Shown here piece after piece: positions 22,701 through 32,544 of a stretch of DNA of 64,000 bases. The translations under genes and the position numbers were made by a program. The notes below the pieces were generated by a model. That model had not been told where the DNA came from. It did no database searches and saw nothing but the letters and a program-made list of their open reading frames with translations. How positions within the stretch are numbered: position 1 is the first letter of the stretch; each line of letters opens with the position of its first letter. The DNA lies in assembly GCA_933228675.1 (NCBI GenBank), contig OW121745.1, positions 1,149,346 to 1,213,345 on the forward strand. Reading direction: 5' to 3'. The stretch is from Stomorhina lunata (Eukaryota > Arthropoda > Insecta > Diptera > Rhiniidae).

Positions 22701-24786
22701 TAACCTAAAAATTCCACGCTGGATTCAATACATTCCAAACTGTAATATGGAAATTCATGGTTTCAGTGACGCTTCAGAAAAGGCCTATTCTGCGACTCTT
22801 TACGTCCGAATACGATCTGAAAACTCATCAGTGTTTACATTTCTTCTAGCTTCGAAGACCCGTGTTGCTCCTATTAAGCAAATATCTCTACCTCGTTTAG
22901 AACTCTGTGGATCCGTTTTATTAGCAAATCTAGCGCAAACAGTTATACCAAGTCTTCAAATTTCTGAAATCAACACATATTTTTGGACCGACTCAACAAT
23001 TGTGCTAGCTTGGTTAAAGAAACCCCCTTGCTCCTGGAACACTTTCGTTGGAAATCGTGTCTCAGAAATTGTAGATAAAATTGGGGCTGACAATTGGTCA
23101 CATGTCGAATCAAAGGAAAACCCTGCAGATATAGCCAGTCGAGGATGTACGCCTCAAGAATTAGAATCCAATCATCTATGGTGGTATGGACCCTCTTGGC
23201 TAAAACTTCCAAAAAATCAATGGCCGACAACAACAAGACCAGAAGACACAAATTTAGAAGCGAAAGCCATAAAATCATTTAACATCACAACATATGAAGA
23301 TCCTTTAAATCGCTTTTCAAAGTTATCTCGTGCCTATAGAGTCACATCATATGTCTTACGCTTCTGGAGAAATACTGGATCAAGAAGCCATCTTCGAGTT
23401 TCATCACCAGAAATCACCAAAGAAGAAATCGAATATGTCAAAACCCGTTTTATAATCTTGACACAACAGAATAATTTTCCAGAAGAATACAAGCATTTAA
23501 AACTCAAACAAAAAATCTCATCAACTAGTAGCCTTTTAACACTAAACCCATTCATGGATCGAAAGGGAATTATACGGGCTAATGGACGCCTTGCTCAATC
23601 ACCCGCTTTAACCTACAATGAACGCTACCCAATATTGCTGCCTTATGACTCAAAGCTGTCGCGTTTATTAGTTGAATTCACGCATAAAATGACCATACAT
23701 GGAGGTAACCAGCTTATGGTTCGAGTTTTACGCACAGAATATTGGATATTTAGATTGAAGCCCCTTGTAAAGAGCGTGATCCATAACTGCAAAACTTGCA
23801 TTTTATACAAGCAACATACACAGAATCAAATAATGTCTTCCTTACCGCCAGAACGCACAACACTTTCTCGACCCTTTGCCATAACTGGATTAGATTACGC
23901 CGGACCCTTTGACATCAGAAATTTCACGGGCAGAGCATGTCTAATCACAAAAGGGTACGTGTGCATTTTTGTATGCTTCGCCACTAAAGCCGTGCATTTA
24001 GAAGCAGCAAGCGACTTATCTTCCCAAGCATTTTTAGCCGCCTTCTCTCGATTCATTGGAAGACGTGGTTGTCCAGCTCTCATTATTTCAGATAATGGAA
24101 AAAATTTCGTCGGAGCAGCAGAACTCATCAAAAAAGATCGTCTAGAATTCATGAAATCTCTTCAGACTCAAGTAACTCAACATTATAGTCATCAAAACAT
24201 AGATTGGAAATTTATACCCCCAGGCGCCCCTCACATGGGTGGACTCTGGGAGGCAGGTGTAAAATCCTTTAAAACTCATTTGAAGAAGATGATACCAATT
24301 ACAAAATTCACGTTTGAAGAGCTGTCTACAATTCTTGCCCGCATAGAATCGTGTTTAAACTCTAGACCCTTAAGTCCTGCTAGCGATGACCCAAATGACC
24401 TAAACCCATTGACCCCTGGACACTTCCTCATTGGTACTCCAATACTGACTCCAGCCGAACCTGATGTCAGCAGCGAAAACATGACTCTCATCAACCGCTG
24501 GAAACGCCTGAGGGTCATCTACCAATCATTTTGCCAAAGATGGAAGTCCGAATATCTGGCCGAACTACATCGCAGATACAAATGGAAGTCTCAGAAGGAC
24601 AATGTCAAGGTCAACGACTTGGTAGTTATTAAAAATACCAACTTACCACCCAATGAATGGCAAATGGGAAGAATCACGAAGACGTATCTAGGACCTGACC
24701 AGAACTGTAGAGTTGTCGATGTCCAAACAAAAAATGGAGTCATCACCAGGCCTATAACAAAAATAGTAGTTTTGTTTAAAACATAA
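19732..24786 (+). CDS. BEL/Pao gag-pol polyprotein
   Basis: About 1671 residues from the TTG at 19771; the coding frame in fact enters from the A8 run upstream. Counting from 19771: DUF1759-type Gag at about 25-190; three zinc knuckles at about 266-335 (CX2C with His and Cys spacing); aspartyl protease with D416 in a DPG rather than the usual DSG/DTG; reverse transcriptase with YVDD 822-825; RNase H with D1000; integrase HHCC then D1375, D1441, E1494. The product would form particles, copy the RNA to cDNA and insert it. Apart from the break at its start the frame is open to a TAA just before the intergenic stretch, so this copy is nearly intact. Assignment to BEL/Pao is firm. Confidence 0.93.
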   Translation, partial: KKCLGSINAEIQALSTPINDSSKQERSSSVETPNLDSDISFVRLPPCDTDIFYGDFVTWPTFRDLFTAIYVKNSRLSKVEKLFHLLQKTGGDAKNIVSTAPLTNEGFDIAWKNLTAQYENSRIQVNEQLKILFDLPKVTEDSGSSIHTLQRKVNGCIQALNALGVKTDSWDPLLVYFCSTKLPRTLLKEFENSLKEITKVPTWEHFNSFLTHHSKTLESIAAITQSTTKSVLAQNHNSKFVPKQNRVHTFQTNTTQSENGSKNRRHFGLSRAQTNDSAHICQHCKESHHLRSCPKFLEKNVSDRIHIVRVTNSCYNCLSVDHSVKDCKSKFSCRLCHQKHHTSLHKGPDTQSKNSASDATGPSTSSAAQSQFTRPEIAPNASVPNFTSLTLQESKQFNHSPNERETLLFTAVVQIETRGERYQARAIIDPGSQSTFISEKLKNRLNLPTKRNLVHVTGLSQTVAETSNKACLFNLCSRVDQHFKLEVWAPVLKTLPSNLPPQTLVSQYFSEAAKLELADPHFNRSRPIDLLIGLDLGPYIYCMETPMRSIGSLIAQKTVFGWIVGGPISTTTQPKSTVSLLNTSSLDKILTRFWEVEETPKMILRSEEDTFCESHFQSTTYRNDSGRYIVTLPFKNDIEIGASRNIAMAQFLRMERMLNQKPELKKQYDQVIVEYLELGHMRKVSPLDINKTPNYYLPHHAVIKPDRLTTKVRVVFNASSPSSNKRSLNDILYPGPILQQDLVILILKWRFFRFVYNADITKMYRQILIDPTQTQYQRILFRKSENDPIKDYELLTVTFGVNCAPFLAIKTLLQLADDVKRSHPKASNILQQNMYVDDVLAGDHTLNNAIESRKELTNVLKSAGFDLMKWTSNDPRIIQDLPKETLLPLDWLNLSENAGTKTLGIKWNISSDSFTFTAPDIEQREIYTKREVLSAIAKFFDPCGWIAPVIVDAKLIMQQIWLDKINWDDNLKHMTCLKWQKFVKNCTKINNLKIPRWIQYIPNCNMEIHGFSDASEKAYSATLYVRIRSENSSVFTFLLASKTRVAPIKQISLPRLELCGSVLLANLAQTVIPSLQISEINTYFWTDSTIVLAWLKKPPCSWNTFVGNRVSEIVDKIGADNWSHVESKENPADIASRGCTPQELESNHLWWYGPSWLKLPKNQWPTTTRPEDTNLEAKAIKSFNITTYEDPLNRFSKLSRAYRVTSYVLRFWRNTGSRSHLRVSSPEITKEEIEYVKTRFIILTQQNNFPEEYKHLKLKQKISSTSSLLTLNPFMDRKGIIRANGRLAQSPALTYNERYPILLPYDSKLSRLLVEFTHKMTIHGGNQLMVRVLRTEYWIFRLKPLVKSVIHNCKTCILYKQHTQNQIMSSLPPERTTLSRPFAITGLDYAGPFDIRNFTGRACLITKGYVCIFVCFATKAVHLEAASDLSSQAFLAAFSRFIGRRGCPALIISDNGKNFVGAAELIKKDRLEFMKSLQTQVTQHYSHQNIDWKFIPPGAPHMGGLWEAGVKSFKTHLKKMIPITKFTFEELSTILARIESCLNSRPLSPASDDPNDLNPLTPGHFLIGTPILTPAEPDVSSENMTLINRWKRLRVIYQSFCQRWKSEYLAELHRRYKWKSQKDNVKVNDLVVIKNTNLPPNEWQMGRITKTYLGPDQNCRVVDVQTKNGVITRPITKIVVLFKT

Positions 24787-24847
24787 AACATGATTTATCT
24801 TATATATTTTCAACCACTAATTATACTTTCATTCACTATTTACAGAT

Positions 24848-25711
24848 ATGGCATCCCAACAATCGGAGAGACCAAAACACTGGCAGTTTTCTTGCGGAAT
24901 TTGTTTAAAAGACCATCCTCTACGTACATGTGAAAAATTCATACATTACACACCCAATGAACGTTACGAGTTAGTCCAGTTTAAAAAATATTGCCTTAAC
25001 TGTCTCGCACGATCCCACAAGACTGACGACTGTAAAAGTGCCTCCGGATGTCATATCTGCAAGAGACGTCACAACACCCTGCTCCATGATGCCGAACCGT
25101 TAAAAACCTGTCAAAGTACACAAGAACCAGAAACTCAAAACAGACGCTCATCTACAGAACCCAAAAAGCAAGGCAAACGTTCAACCTCAGACCCAAGACT
25201 CAATGACCCTAAAACTCCGTTTTTCAATTGGAACCTTGTGTTCATTCCAACCGCATCCGTCAGAATATCAGATGTCAATCTCAACACTTGGGTCAGCACC
25301 AGAGCCATCGTTAACAAGACTCTGACGGTGTCCAGAATCTCAAAGTCCTTCATCCAAAAATACAAAATCAAAACCACAATGAAGCATGCTCACGACTTTG
25401 CTGTAATCGACGTGCGTTCATATAACGATAAAAATAAGTGGTCTGCCAAAATCGTAGCATTGGTGACGGACGAACTACCAAAAAAACCATATTCTGGACC
25501 CATCAATATTGACCCAACCGAAGATTTTCCCAAGAACTCGTTAGCTGATATTGACCCACAGTCCAACACCACTGTTGAGTTGGAACTTGGTTGTGACGTG
25601 TATCCTTATCTACGCCGGGACGGAGCCATTGAGACCGAAGTTGGTAGCGTTGTAGCCGAAAAGTCTGCTTTAGGATATCTGTTTTGTGGTCCAGTACAGA
25701 ACTTGTGGTAA
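24848..25711 (+). CDS. BEL/Pao third ORF: zinc knuckles plus degenerate protease-like domain
   Basis: 287 codons between pol and the 3' LTR. It opens with three zinc motifs, CGICLKDHPLRTC, CLNCLARSHKTDDC and CHICKRRHNTLLH, in the same order and spacing as the three in pol. A region matching pol's protease follows, but the catalytic DPG position reads N-K-T; the C-terminal landmark (G..VAEKSALGYLFCGPV) is kept. It therefore looks like a duplicated nucleocapsid-protease segment with the enzyme disabled. A pyrimidine-rich stretch and TTTACAG end two bases before the ATG, and a GTAAGTA donor lies in the 5' leader (19234), so a spliced mRNA is plausible. It may bind RNA or partner Gag; the function is unknown. 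No signal peptide or membrane segment argues against an envelope. Confidence 0.8.
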   Translation: MASQQSERPKHWQFSCGICLKDHPLRTCEKFIHYTPNERYELVQFKKYCLNCLARSHKTDDCKSASGCHICKRRHNTLLHDAEPLKTCQSTQEPETQNRRSSTEPKKQGKRSTSDPRLNDPKTPFFNWNLVFIPTASVRISDVNLNTWVSTRAIVNKTLTVSRISKSFIQKYKIKTTMKHAHDFAVIDVRSYNDKNKWSAKIVALVTDELPKKPYSGPINIDPTEDFPKNSLADIDPQSNTTVELELGCDVYPYLRRDGAIETEVGSVVAEKSALGYLFCGPVQNLW

Positions 25712-25737
25712 ACTTCACCTAACTATGGGGGCCGGGA

Positions 25738-26187
25738 TGTTTAATGCTGTATGAAATATGACCAAGCACCCTGTTTTTTTAGTAACGGTCCTACAAGAAT
25801 GTCATCATTATTTATTATTAATTTTCTCATTTTCTCCTTATTCTTATTTTAAAATCAAGCTGTAATTTGCCTTTACATATTACTTTCAAGTCACTCTATT
25901 TTGAACTTTCAAGTCATAAAGCATAAATGTGACCCAACAAAAAAAGTGAACAAACATTGAAAAACATAAAAGTGAAAAAGAACAAAAATTGAATTATTAA
26001 AAAGAAAAAACATAAAATTAAACAAATAAGAAAAAACATACAATTAAACAAATAATAAAAACATAAAATTTGTAAACTTGAATATTTAAATAAAAAACAA
26101 AATCAAATACAAAAAAAACAATAAAAGAATTTTTATTAAAAAAGGAACCAAAAATAAAATACAGTCCACAGACTCTAACAATAAACA
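25738..26187 (+). repeat. BEL/Pao 3' LTR
   Basis: 450 bp, by eye identical to the 5' LTR, preceded by a purine-rich tract (25726-25737 region) and followed by CAAAG (26188-26192). Confidence 0.95.
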
Positions 26188-26192
26188 CAAAG

Positions 26193-27195
<1,003 letters not shown>

Positions 27196-27418
27196 ACAAA
27201 GGCTAGTGCATCATGAGTATGGTTTTTCTTTTCTCTTTAAACTTTGAAGGCTTTTTCTGTGTTATAAACTTTAAATAATTTAAATTTTTATACCCTTCAC
27301 CAATAGGTGGAAGGGTATTATAAGTTTGTGATTCCGTTTGGAATTTTTTTATTAGTGATCGTAGACCCCATAATTATACCGATCGGCTCAGAATCGGGAG
27401 GAGAATCGATTAAGCGAT

Positions 27419-27472
27419 GTCCGTCTGTCTGTCTGTCTGTCTGTCCGTCCGTCTGTCTGTCTGTCTGTCTGT
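27419..27472. repeat. (GTCY)n microsatellite
   Basis: GTCC/GTCT tetramers in a row. Related tracts lie at about 28235-28337, 28466-28516 and 29250-29343 in the same element. Confidence 0.9.
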
Positions 27473-28234
27473 TGAAATCAAGTTTCTGAAGCCCCTGGAG
27501 AATGGACCTACATAAATTATATACCAGATTTTAGGAAATTCTCCCGCAATGAACGCTATTAAATTTCATTAAAATCGGTTTATAAACACCGAAAATATCG
27601 AAAAAATACCAAAAATTAGACGAAATTTTTAAAATTTTTGATTGAAACACACTTTTAAATAACAAGAGAAAAAAGATACTCCTGGTGTACATGTGATAAT
27701 ATGTTATATATCAGATTGTAGGAAATAGTTTCCCAAAGCACTCTATCAAATTTTATCAAAATCGGTCCATAAACAACTGAGATATCGCCAAAACACTGAA
27801 TTTGATGTATCGCAAATTGCCCAAAGTTCGCATTAGAGAATGTTTGTTGAAAAAATGAAATGCAGAAATAGGGAAAACCATCCTCCTTTAGCACGGACCT
27901 ACATAAATTTTATATCAGATTTTAGGAAATTCCCCCGCCAAGCACGTTATTAAATTTTATCAAAAGCGGTCCATAAACAATTGAGATATCGCCATAACAC
28001 TACATTTGATGTACAGCAAATTGCCCAAAGTACGTGTCCAAGAAATTTTGTTTACATTTTGTAAGTATTGTTTTAGCGATATCTCAGGTGTTTATGGACC
28101 GATTGTGATGAAATTTTACATCGTTCTTTGTGTGAGGATTTTCTAAAATCTATACTCCACAAATCTGATTACAAATACCATTCAAATTGTACCGATCAAC
28201 TCAGAATCGGCAGGAGAATCGATTTCGCGACCTT

Positions 28235-28337
28235 CGTCCGTCCGTCTGTTTGTCTGTCTGTCCGTCTGTTTGTCTGTCTGTCCGTCTGTTTGTTTGTCCG
28301 TCCGTCTGTTTTTTTGTCCGTCCGTCTACCTGTCTGT
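28235..28337. repeat. (GTCY)n tract with GTTT variants
   Basis: Tetranucleotide array of GTCC, GTCT and GTTT at the end of the first 1-kb unit. It is diverged from the shorter tract at the unit's start. Confidence 0.85.
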
Positions 28338-29249
28338 AATTATACCCTTCACCAATAGGTGAAAGGGTATTATAAGTTTGTGATTCCGTTTGTAATTTTT
28401 TTATTAGTGATCCCATAAAATTATACCGATCGACTCAGAATCGGGAGGAGAATCGATTAAGCAATGTCCGTCTGTCTGTCTTTCTGTCTGTCTGTCCGTC
28501 CGTCTGTCTGTCTGTTGAAATCAAGTTTCTGAAGCCCCTGGAGGATGGACTTACATAAATTATATATCAGATTTTAGGAAATTCTCCCGCAATGAACGCT
28601 ATTAAATTTCATTAAAATCGGTTTATAAACACCGAAAATATCGGAAAAATACCAAAAATTAGACGAAAATTTAAAAATTTTTGATTGAAACACACTTTTA
28701 AATAACAAGAGAAAAAAGATACTCCTGGTGTACATGTGATAATATGTTATATATTGTAGGAAATAGTTTCCCAAAGGACTCTGTAAAATTTTATCAAAAT
28801 CGGTCCATAAACAACTGAGATATCGCCAAAACACTGAATTTGATGTATCGCAAATTGCCCAAAGTTCGCATTAGAGACAGTTTGTTGAAAAAATGAAATG
28901 CAGAAATAGGAAAAACCATCCTCCTTTAGCACGGACCTACATAAATTTGATATCAGATTTTAGGAAATTCCCCCGCCAAGCGCGTTATTAAATTTTATCA
29001 AAAGCGGTCCATAAACAATTGAGATACCGCCATAACACTACATTTGATGTACAGCAAATTGCCCAAAGTACGTGTCTAAGAAATTTTGTTTACATTTTGT
29101 AAGTATGTTTATGGATCGATTGTGATGAAATTGGACATCGTTCTTTGTGTGAGGATTTTCTAAAATCTATACTCCACAAATCTGATTACGAATACCATTC
29201 AAATTGTACCGATCAACTCAGAATCGGCAGGAGAATTGATTTCGCGACC

Positions 29250-29343
29250 TCCGTCCGTCCGTCTGTTTGTCTGTCTGTCCGTCCGTCTGTTTGTTTGTCC
29301 GTCCGTCCGTCTGTTTTTTTGTCCGTCCGTCTACCTGTCTGTA
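29250..29343. repeat. (GTCY)n tract closing the second unit
   Basis: Counterpart of 28235-28337 in the second tandem copy, slightly shorter. Confidence 0.85.
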
Positions 29344-30860
29344 ATTTTTTTGTTGTAGTCAAGTTTTTGGAGCTCCTGTTTTGTGGATATCTCAGGTGTT
29401 TATTTTGATGAAATTTAATAGCGTATTTCACAGGGGATTATCTAAATCCTGATGCATTCGGTAATTTGTGGTAGATATAATTTAGCGTTTAAGCGATGGT
29501 GTTTTCATCGACAATGATAAAATTCAGGGTGGGACAATATCCTAAAATTTTGTATAAAATCCAGGAGCTCCACAAATCTGATTTTAGCAGACAGACACTC
29601 TGCATTAATCTTAATTTTGTGTCTGACTTTTGAACATTATGATAACATTTGAGAATGTATTATATATCAAGTTATAGGTAATCTTCCTAGGAAGTACAAA
29701 AATGCAGCTAACTACATGATATCCGTTCAAAACCTACATATGTATGTAAGTATCTCACATATCAACGAAAATTTAAATTTTTTAATTGCAATTGGGAGAA
29801 ATCCGTTCACGTTTGACAATTGATCCCGTATAACTTCGTTGTACAATATTGATATTCAGGGCCTAAAATAAACTTTCTAGAGGGACAACATTTGACAAAA
29901 GTATTTCTGATCTCTTGAAAAGTTCGATATTGAAAATGGGCGAGCTCTATTCGCATTTAGTGAAATCTCCCATATAACCCCGACCGGGAATCGATTTAAT
30001 GCTGATAAATTAAATCACATTAAAATTGCACAAGGAACTAGAGCAAAACTTTCCAAACATCCATCGGACAGATCGAAAGAACAATACATCCCAAATATTA
30101 TTGATGAAGTGTTCATTTAAATTAATTAACTAACTTCAGATTAATAAGTAAATCTTTAATAACTTTTCCGACAAAGCTGATATCCATCCATTCAAAAGCT
30201 ATATATTTCACGTATGTATCTAAAACTAAGAGTGTATACCCTATAATTTTAAGGCTTATCATTGTTAAAGCTTTGACCTAAATCAGTCCGCTAACTTCAG
30301 AGTTTTACATAACTAATCAAGAACTTTTACTAGTTGGATAATTCGTACGAATTAAAGTGCACAACTGTTTTTGGGTTGGGCACTGTGTTTTTGGGTTGCA
30401 TGCCAGAATACTTAAACTTCATCAAATCGATGTGCTATTGCAAATGTAAGGGCATCTACATTTTGAAGCATCTTTTCTGCATGGTTTATCTGGTCTATCG
30501 AACTTTATTAAATGTTCGTAAAATATGTGTCTATTTTATTTCGAAGCTACTGGCTGGCATAAATATGCATTCTCTACTTGTAGTCTAGTATCATTATCTT
30601 TCACAAAGGGACCACTTTAGAACCCAAGTGAAGCTTCCCTAGACATTAGCCACCTGCCCAACCTAACCTTTGGGTTAGATGATTACGCCACCGAAAAGCT
30701 TTTCTTTTTCCGACTCTTAATTTTAAAGACTCTTTGCATATAATATTAGTATAACCAAATTTTGCTAGGAATTACATTAAGTAGTGTTGCAAAACACCAT
30801 TGGTGAAGGGTATCCAAGATTCGGCAAAGCCGAATATACCACTCTTACTTGTTTTCTTCT

Positions 30861-31270
30861 AATTCATTTAAAAATTTATCTGAAATCTCACAGTATTTTT
30901 AACAAAAATTTTTTGTTTTATCACTAATGATTTATAATCCAAAAAAAGCCAGAAGTCATGCCGAAGTCAGTACAGTACGCACTCAAAGGTTTTACATATC
31001 CGAGGTTGACAACTTTGCTCCACTTTAGAGCCCACAGACAGATGCGTCCTTAAATGGTATTCTAAAAGCCTATCTCCTCTTTTATCGATGTTCTAAGTTT
31101 CGTTCAAATCCCTCTAGTAGTTTAGAAACTGCAGAGCTAATACCAAAAAACCTCATTTGCACCAACTTTTAATGTTATTGTTCACAAATTTGGCAAAGTT
31201 TTTGCATTTTATTATTGTATAACAACTGTTTTTTCGTGTTTGATCAAAATATTTACCCAAATCAAAACTC
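30861..31270. other. Spacer without a recognisable gene
   Basis: AT-rich sequence between two dispersed repeats. No supported ORF or structure seen. Confidence 0.4.
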
Positions 31271-31505
31271 AACAAGTAAGAAAGTGCTATAGTCGGTCAA
31301 GCCCGACTATACGACACCCTTCACCACTAAGGTCAAGGATGCTCTTTTTCCTGTATAAAGACAAATATTTACTTAATTTTGCCTTCATACCAAAATTTTT
31401 TCAAAACTTATACATTTAAGCTGTTTCCGTCATTTGGGCTTATATGAGAGCTAGAGTCAAATGTGGATCGACTATCTCGAAGTTTCCATCTATGGTATAA
31501 AAAAC
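31271..31505. mobile_element. Short mini-me/DINE-like dispersed repeat
   Basis: Starts 'aacaagtaagaaagtgctatag' like the copies at 11065 and 48038 and ends 'ccatctatggtataaaaa' after only about 235 bp; an internally deleted copy. Confidence 0.6.
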
Positions 31506-32544
31506 GCTAGACTAGCCAGCTAGATTAGCAAAATCTTACACTGTGCACAGTGCGACTCACAGAAGTTCAATATATATAATAGTCCTTCTACATATCGCTA
31601 GCTTAGAGTGCAAAGGTGCCAAGTGCACATCTTTACAAAAATGATTTTTTTCATTCATTTCTAATTTCATCTTTATTTACATATACTTTTTACATATTTA
31701 CAATTTTGCGAGATTTATCTATAGATATTACAACGAATATAAATATACTTACACTCAACCAAAAAAAGTCAGTAATATTAACAAAAAAATTTCGTAGACC
31801 CTTAACGAAAAAAAATTGTTAAATCAACAGATTTTTATTCAATTCTAACAAAAAAAATATTCAGAAAAACTATTTTGTTTTCAAATCTACAGAAATTATT
31901 TGAGTTAAAATTTAACAGAAATAATTCGTTTTATTTAATAATATTCCCTTAAAAAGTGGCTAAAATTCCTTTAAAACAATGAAATTTTGTTAAAAGGGTA
32001 GTAACTTTTCTTAAAAAAATCTACATATAAAATTATTTAAATATACCTGCCTGTAGATGTTCAAATAAATAAATATTTTAGTTCATCCAACAAAAATTTT
32101 TCAATTTAAATAATCAAGTAAATAATCAAGTATCGATAGATAATATAATTTTTTCAATTAAAAAATTTTGTAATATTGATAATTTTTTTTAAATTTTGTT
32201 ATTGAAAAAAATAATGTGTATTCGAAAAGAGAGTTAACAAAAAATATAGATTCGTTAATTTAGTTAGAAAAATAATCCGGTGTAATATTAATGAAAAAAA
32301 TTGTTATTTTTACAATCAAAAAATAAAATAAAGACAACACGCTCAACAAAAGCAATAATTTGATTGGGGTTCGTAAAAACTTAAGAAGTGATATATAGAA
32401 AAACAGCGATGTTTATAAGAAAAATTAGAACATATACTTATGTATATGGGACTCAGGACTCAGGACAAAGGTAAGTTGGTTGAAAAATTAGAATCTTAGT
32501 TTAAAATAATTTTGCTGAAAAATTCATAAGCTTTTTTTACAATT

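Larger units (their letters stand above)
18559..26187 (+). mobile_element. BEL/Pao LTR retrotransposon, young
   Basis: Two 450-bp LTRs (18559-19008 and 25738-26187) appear identical, start TGTTTAATG and end AATAAACA. The 5-bp target duplication CAAAG lies at 18554-18558 and 26188-26192. Between them are gag-pol (19488-24786, one frame break) and a third ORF (24848-25711). A purine-rich tract GGGGGCCGGGA directly precedes the 3' LTR. Domain order and zinc-knuckle style are those of BEL/Pao. Confidence 0.95.
27289..30860 (+). mobile_element. mini-me/DINE-1-like element with internal tandem duplication
   Basis: It starts with the palindrome TTATACCCTTCACC/AATAGGTGGAAGGGTA and ends near 30805-30860 with 'ggtgaagggtat', a hairpin (ATTCGGCaaaGCCGAAT) and 'cactcttacttg'. 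Two direct copies of a roughly 1-kb unit (27289-28339 and 28340-29345) each end in (GTCY)n tracts. Mini-me/DINE-1 elements of Diptera are known for a conserved core and GTCY microsatellites. Such elements are non-autonomous Helentron relatives. No gene inside. Confidence 0.65.

Noticed and set aside
24848..25711. Envelope-like protein in the BEL element
   Set aside because: No signal peptide, membrane segment or furin site; zinc knuckles and protease similarity explain it.
30334..30588. 84-codon frame in the mini-me/DINE-like element
   Set aside because: No homology or motif, no context; expected by chance.
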